A stretch of 64,000 nt of DNA, taken from NCBI GenBank assembly GCA_000974665.1, contig BBSY01000003.1, positions 496,001 to 560,000 on the forward strand, written 5' to 3'. Made by a program: the position numbers and the translations under genes. Below the pieces are notes generated by a model. It did not search any database and was not told where the DNA came from. It worked only from the letters and a program-made list of their open reading frames with translations. Origin of the DNA: an alpha proteobacterium U9-1i (lineage in GTDB: Bacteria > Pseudomonadota > Alphaproteobacteria > Caulobacterales > Aquidulcibacteraceae). Positions 62,577 through 64,000 of the stretch are shown here, in pieces (the first letter of the stretch is position 1; the number at the start of each line of letters is the position of its first letter).

Positions 62577-64000
62577 GCGCCCTGCCGCACCTGTTGATTG
62601 AGAACCTCGTGCAAACGAAGGCGGCGCTGACCATCAGCGGCGCCCCCGAAGGTATGGACGCAGCTGCGATTGGCGCAACCGCCATCCGGCGGGGCGGCGT
62701 CACCCTGTTTGTCGCCCGGGACGAAGGGCGCGCCGCCCAGTTCGAAGCGGCCGTGAAGTTCTTCACGCCGGACCTCGCCACGCTGCGCCTGCCCGCGTGG
62801 GACACGCTGCCTTACGATCGCATCTCACCGGCGCAGGGGATTGCCGCGCAACGTTGCGCCGCCTTGGCGCAATTGGCGCGTCGCGGCGCGTTTGACGGTG
62901 CCTTGCTGGTCATCGCGACGGCTTCGGCCGTGGCGCAACGGGTGCCACCTCGCGCGCGGCTAGCCGCCGCTGCTTACGCCGCGAAGGCGGGCGATGAAGC
63001 GGAGATGGAGCAACTCGAAGGCTATTTGCTCACCAACGGCTACAGCCGCGCTTCGGTGGTGCGTTCGCCGGGTGAGTTCGCCGTGCGCGGCGGCTTGATG
63101 GATGTGTTCCCGCCGGGCGCCAGCGAACCGTTGCGGTTCGATTTCTTCGGCGACGTTCTCGAAACCATCCGCGCGTTCGATCCCGAAACTCAAATCTCGA
63201 AGAAACATCTGGCTGGCGCCTTGCTAACGCCGGTGAGCGAAGTGTTGCTGGACGACCAGACCGTGCTCCGCTTCCGCAAAAGTTTCGGCCAAGCTTACGG
63301 CACGGTGAGCGACGTGGTGTACGATTCCGTCAGCGCCCGGATCCGCCGTCAGGGCGTCGAGCAATGGCTGCCGTATTTCTACGACACACTCGAAACCGTG
63401 TTTGATTACGCCGGCGAGAACGCGCTGGTCACGTTTGACGCCTTGGCGGATGAAGCGATCCACGAACGGGTGGAGATGGCGCGCGATCACTACGAATCCC
63501 GCCGCACGGCGCCATTGGCGCGCGGCGCCGCGCCGTTCCGCGCTCCCGAACCGAACGCCCTCTATCTCAACGACGAGGCGATGAAGGCAGCGCTCGGCGC
63601 GCGCCTCGTCCGTCGCATCACTCACTTTGACGACACCAAGGCCAAGCTCGATCTTGGCGCCCGAAAAGGACGCGATTTCGCGCCTGAACGCCAAACCGCC
63701 GACGCCAACGTTTTCGACGCCGCAGCAAAGCACATTACCGCGTTGAACAAGGCCAAGAAGCGCGTCGTCATCGCCGCGTGGTCGGAGGGTTCCGCCGAAC
63801 GTTTTGCTGGCGTTCTGGAAGATCACGGCGTGAGCGACCTGCGACGGGTCGCCGCGTGGGCGGACGCGGAGAAGCTTCCGGCGGGGATCACCGCGCTTGC
63901 CACGTTGCCGCTGGAACATGGCTTTGAAACAGACACGCTCGCCTTTATCGCGGAGCAGGACATCCTCGGCGATCGCCTCGCGCGCCCGCGTAAACGGCGC
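62573..64000 (+). CDS. mfd: Transcription-repair coupling factor Mfd (N-terminal part)
   Basis: Removes RNA polymerase stalled at DNA damage and recruits UvrA. The gene runs off the right edge; 476 residues of about 1150 are visible. These cover the UvrB-like N-terminal domains: LPAWDTLPYDRISPAQGIAAQR, then FAVRGGLMDVFPPGASEPLRFDFFGD, the UvrA-binding region. The RNA-polymerase-interacting and helicase domains lie beyond the window. ATG overlaps the sdhE stop. Confidence 0.95.
   Translation, partial: MSALPHLLIENLVQTKAALTISGAPEGMDAAAIGATAIRRGGVTLFVARDEGRAAQFEAAVKFFTPDLATLRLPAWDTLPYDRISPAQGIAAQRCAALAQLARRGAFDGALLVIATASAVAQRVPPRARLAAAAYAAKAGDEAEMEQLEGYLLTNGYSRASVVRSPGEFAVRGGLMDVFPPGASEPLRFDFFGDVLETIRAFDPETQISKKHLAGALLTPVSEVLLDDQTVLRFRKSFGQAYGTVSDVVYDSVSARIRRQGVEQWLPYFYDTLETVFDYAGENALVTFDALADEAIHERVEMARDHYESRRTAPLARGAAPFRAPEPNALYLNDEAMKAALGARLVRRITHFDDTKAKLDLGARKGRDFAPERQTADANVFDAAAKHITALNKAKKRVVIAAWSEGSAERFAGVLEDHGVSDLRRVAAWADAEKLPAGITALATLPLEHGFETDTLAFIAEQDILGDRLARPRKRR

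Overview
The window is an uninterrupted stretch of GC-rich chromosome from an alphaproteobacterium, most likely of the Caulobacterales/Hyphomonadaceae type. This is inferred from gene content and order: trigger factor-ClpP-ClpX-Lon-HU in a row; an NDUFS4-like complex I subunit; Coq7 and UbiG for ubiquinone; DUF1178 and DUF4167 proteins; a long suf operon led by IscR with two cysteine desulfurases; glnB-glnA; SdhE-Mfd divergent from RecG; and a PtsP-type enzyme I. Nearly everything is housekeeping. There are three tRNA genes: Leu-CAA, Leu-UAG and Arg-UCU. I see no rRNA, insertion sequence, prophage, CRISPR array or restriction cluster, and no gap longer than about 270 bases without a gene.

Layout. 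0-2 kb: the C-terminal part of a class II DAHP synthase, translationally coupled to glutathione synthetase. 2-4.3 kb (minus): a DASS-type transporter, an exported predicted methyltransferase and tRNA-Leu(CAA). 4.4-9.9 kb: membrane protein YqaA, DsbB, Coq7 and a GNAT acetyltransferase, then a ComF-glutaredoxin-amidase-DUF1178 run. 10-15 kb: UbiG, aspartate kinase and PtsP. 15-21.6 kb: a RodZ-like protein, IspG, two GST-like paralogues, RF1, a MOSC protein and PrmC. 21.8-30.8 kb: a DUF4167 protein, an alpha/beta hydrolase and the suf operon, which carries a near-consensus IscR operator and an extra small membrane protein between sufB and sufC. 31-38 kb: enoyl-CoA hydratase, GGDEF protein, aldehyde dehydrogenase, DEAD-box helicase and ParE. 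38.5-40.4 kb: two tandem outer-membrane barrel paralogues and a lytic transglycosylase lipoprotein. 40.5-45.7 kb: glnBA, a phosphatase, NAD(P)HX repair enzyme, an unknown membrane protein and a secreted nuclease. 45.8-53.2 kb: tRNA-Leu(UAG) and the protein quality-control run tig-clpP-clpX-lon-hupB, then the complex I subunit and tRNA-Arg. 53.2-64 kb: sulfur metabolism (MetC, SseA), cyclopropane fatty acid synthase, photolyase, a glycosyltransferase, a DoxX protein, RecG, SdhE and the start of Mfd.

The clearest functional unit is the suf Fe-S assembly operon. IscR would sense cluster status and bind the operator at 23405-23429. Two desulfurases would supply sulfur, SufBCD would scaffold, and SufA and SufT would act in delivery and maturation. 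Its likely clients include IspG in this window. The protease run shares a plausible sigma-32 promoter in front of lon.

I found no convincing wholly new multi-gene system. The most useful leads are modest. They are the small suf-operon membrane protein; a MOSC gene wedged between prfA and prmC; a GGDEF protein with a lost inhibitory-site aspartate next to a membrane protein ending in a calcium-loop-like motif; a diverging pair of GST-like proteins; an exported methyltransferase coupled to a transporter; and several strong inverted repeats between genes.
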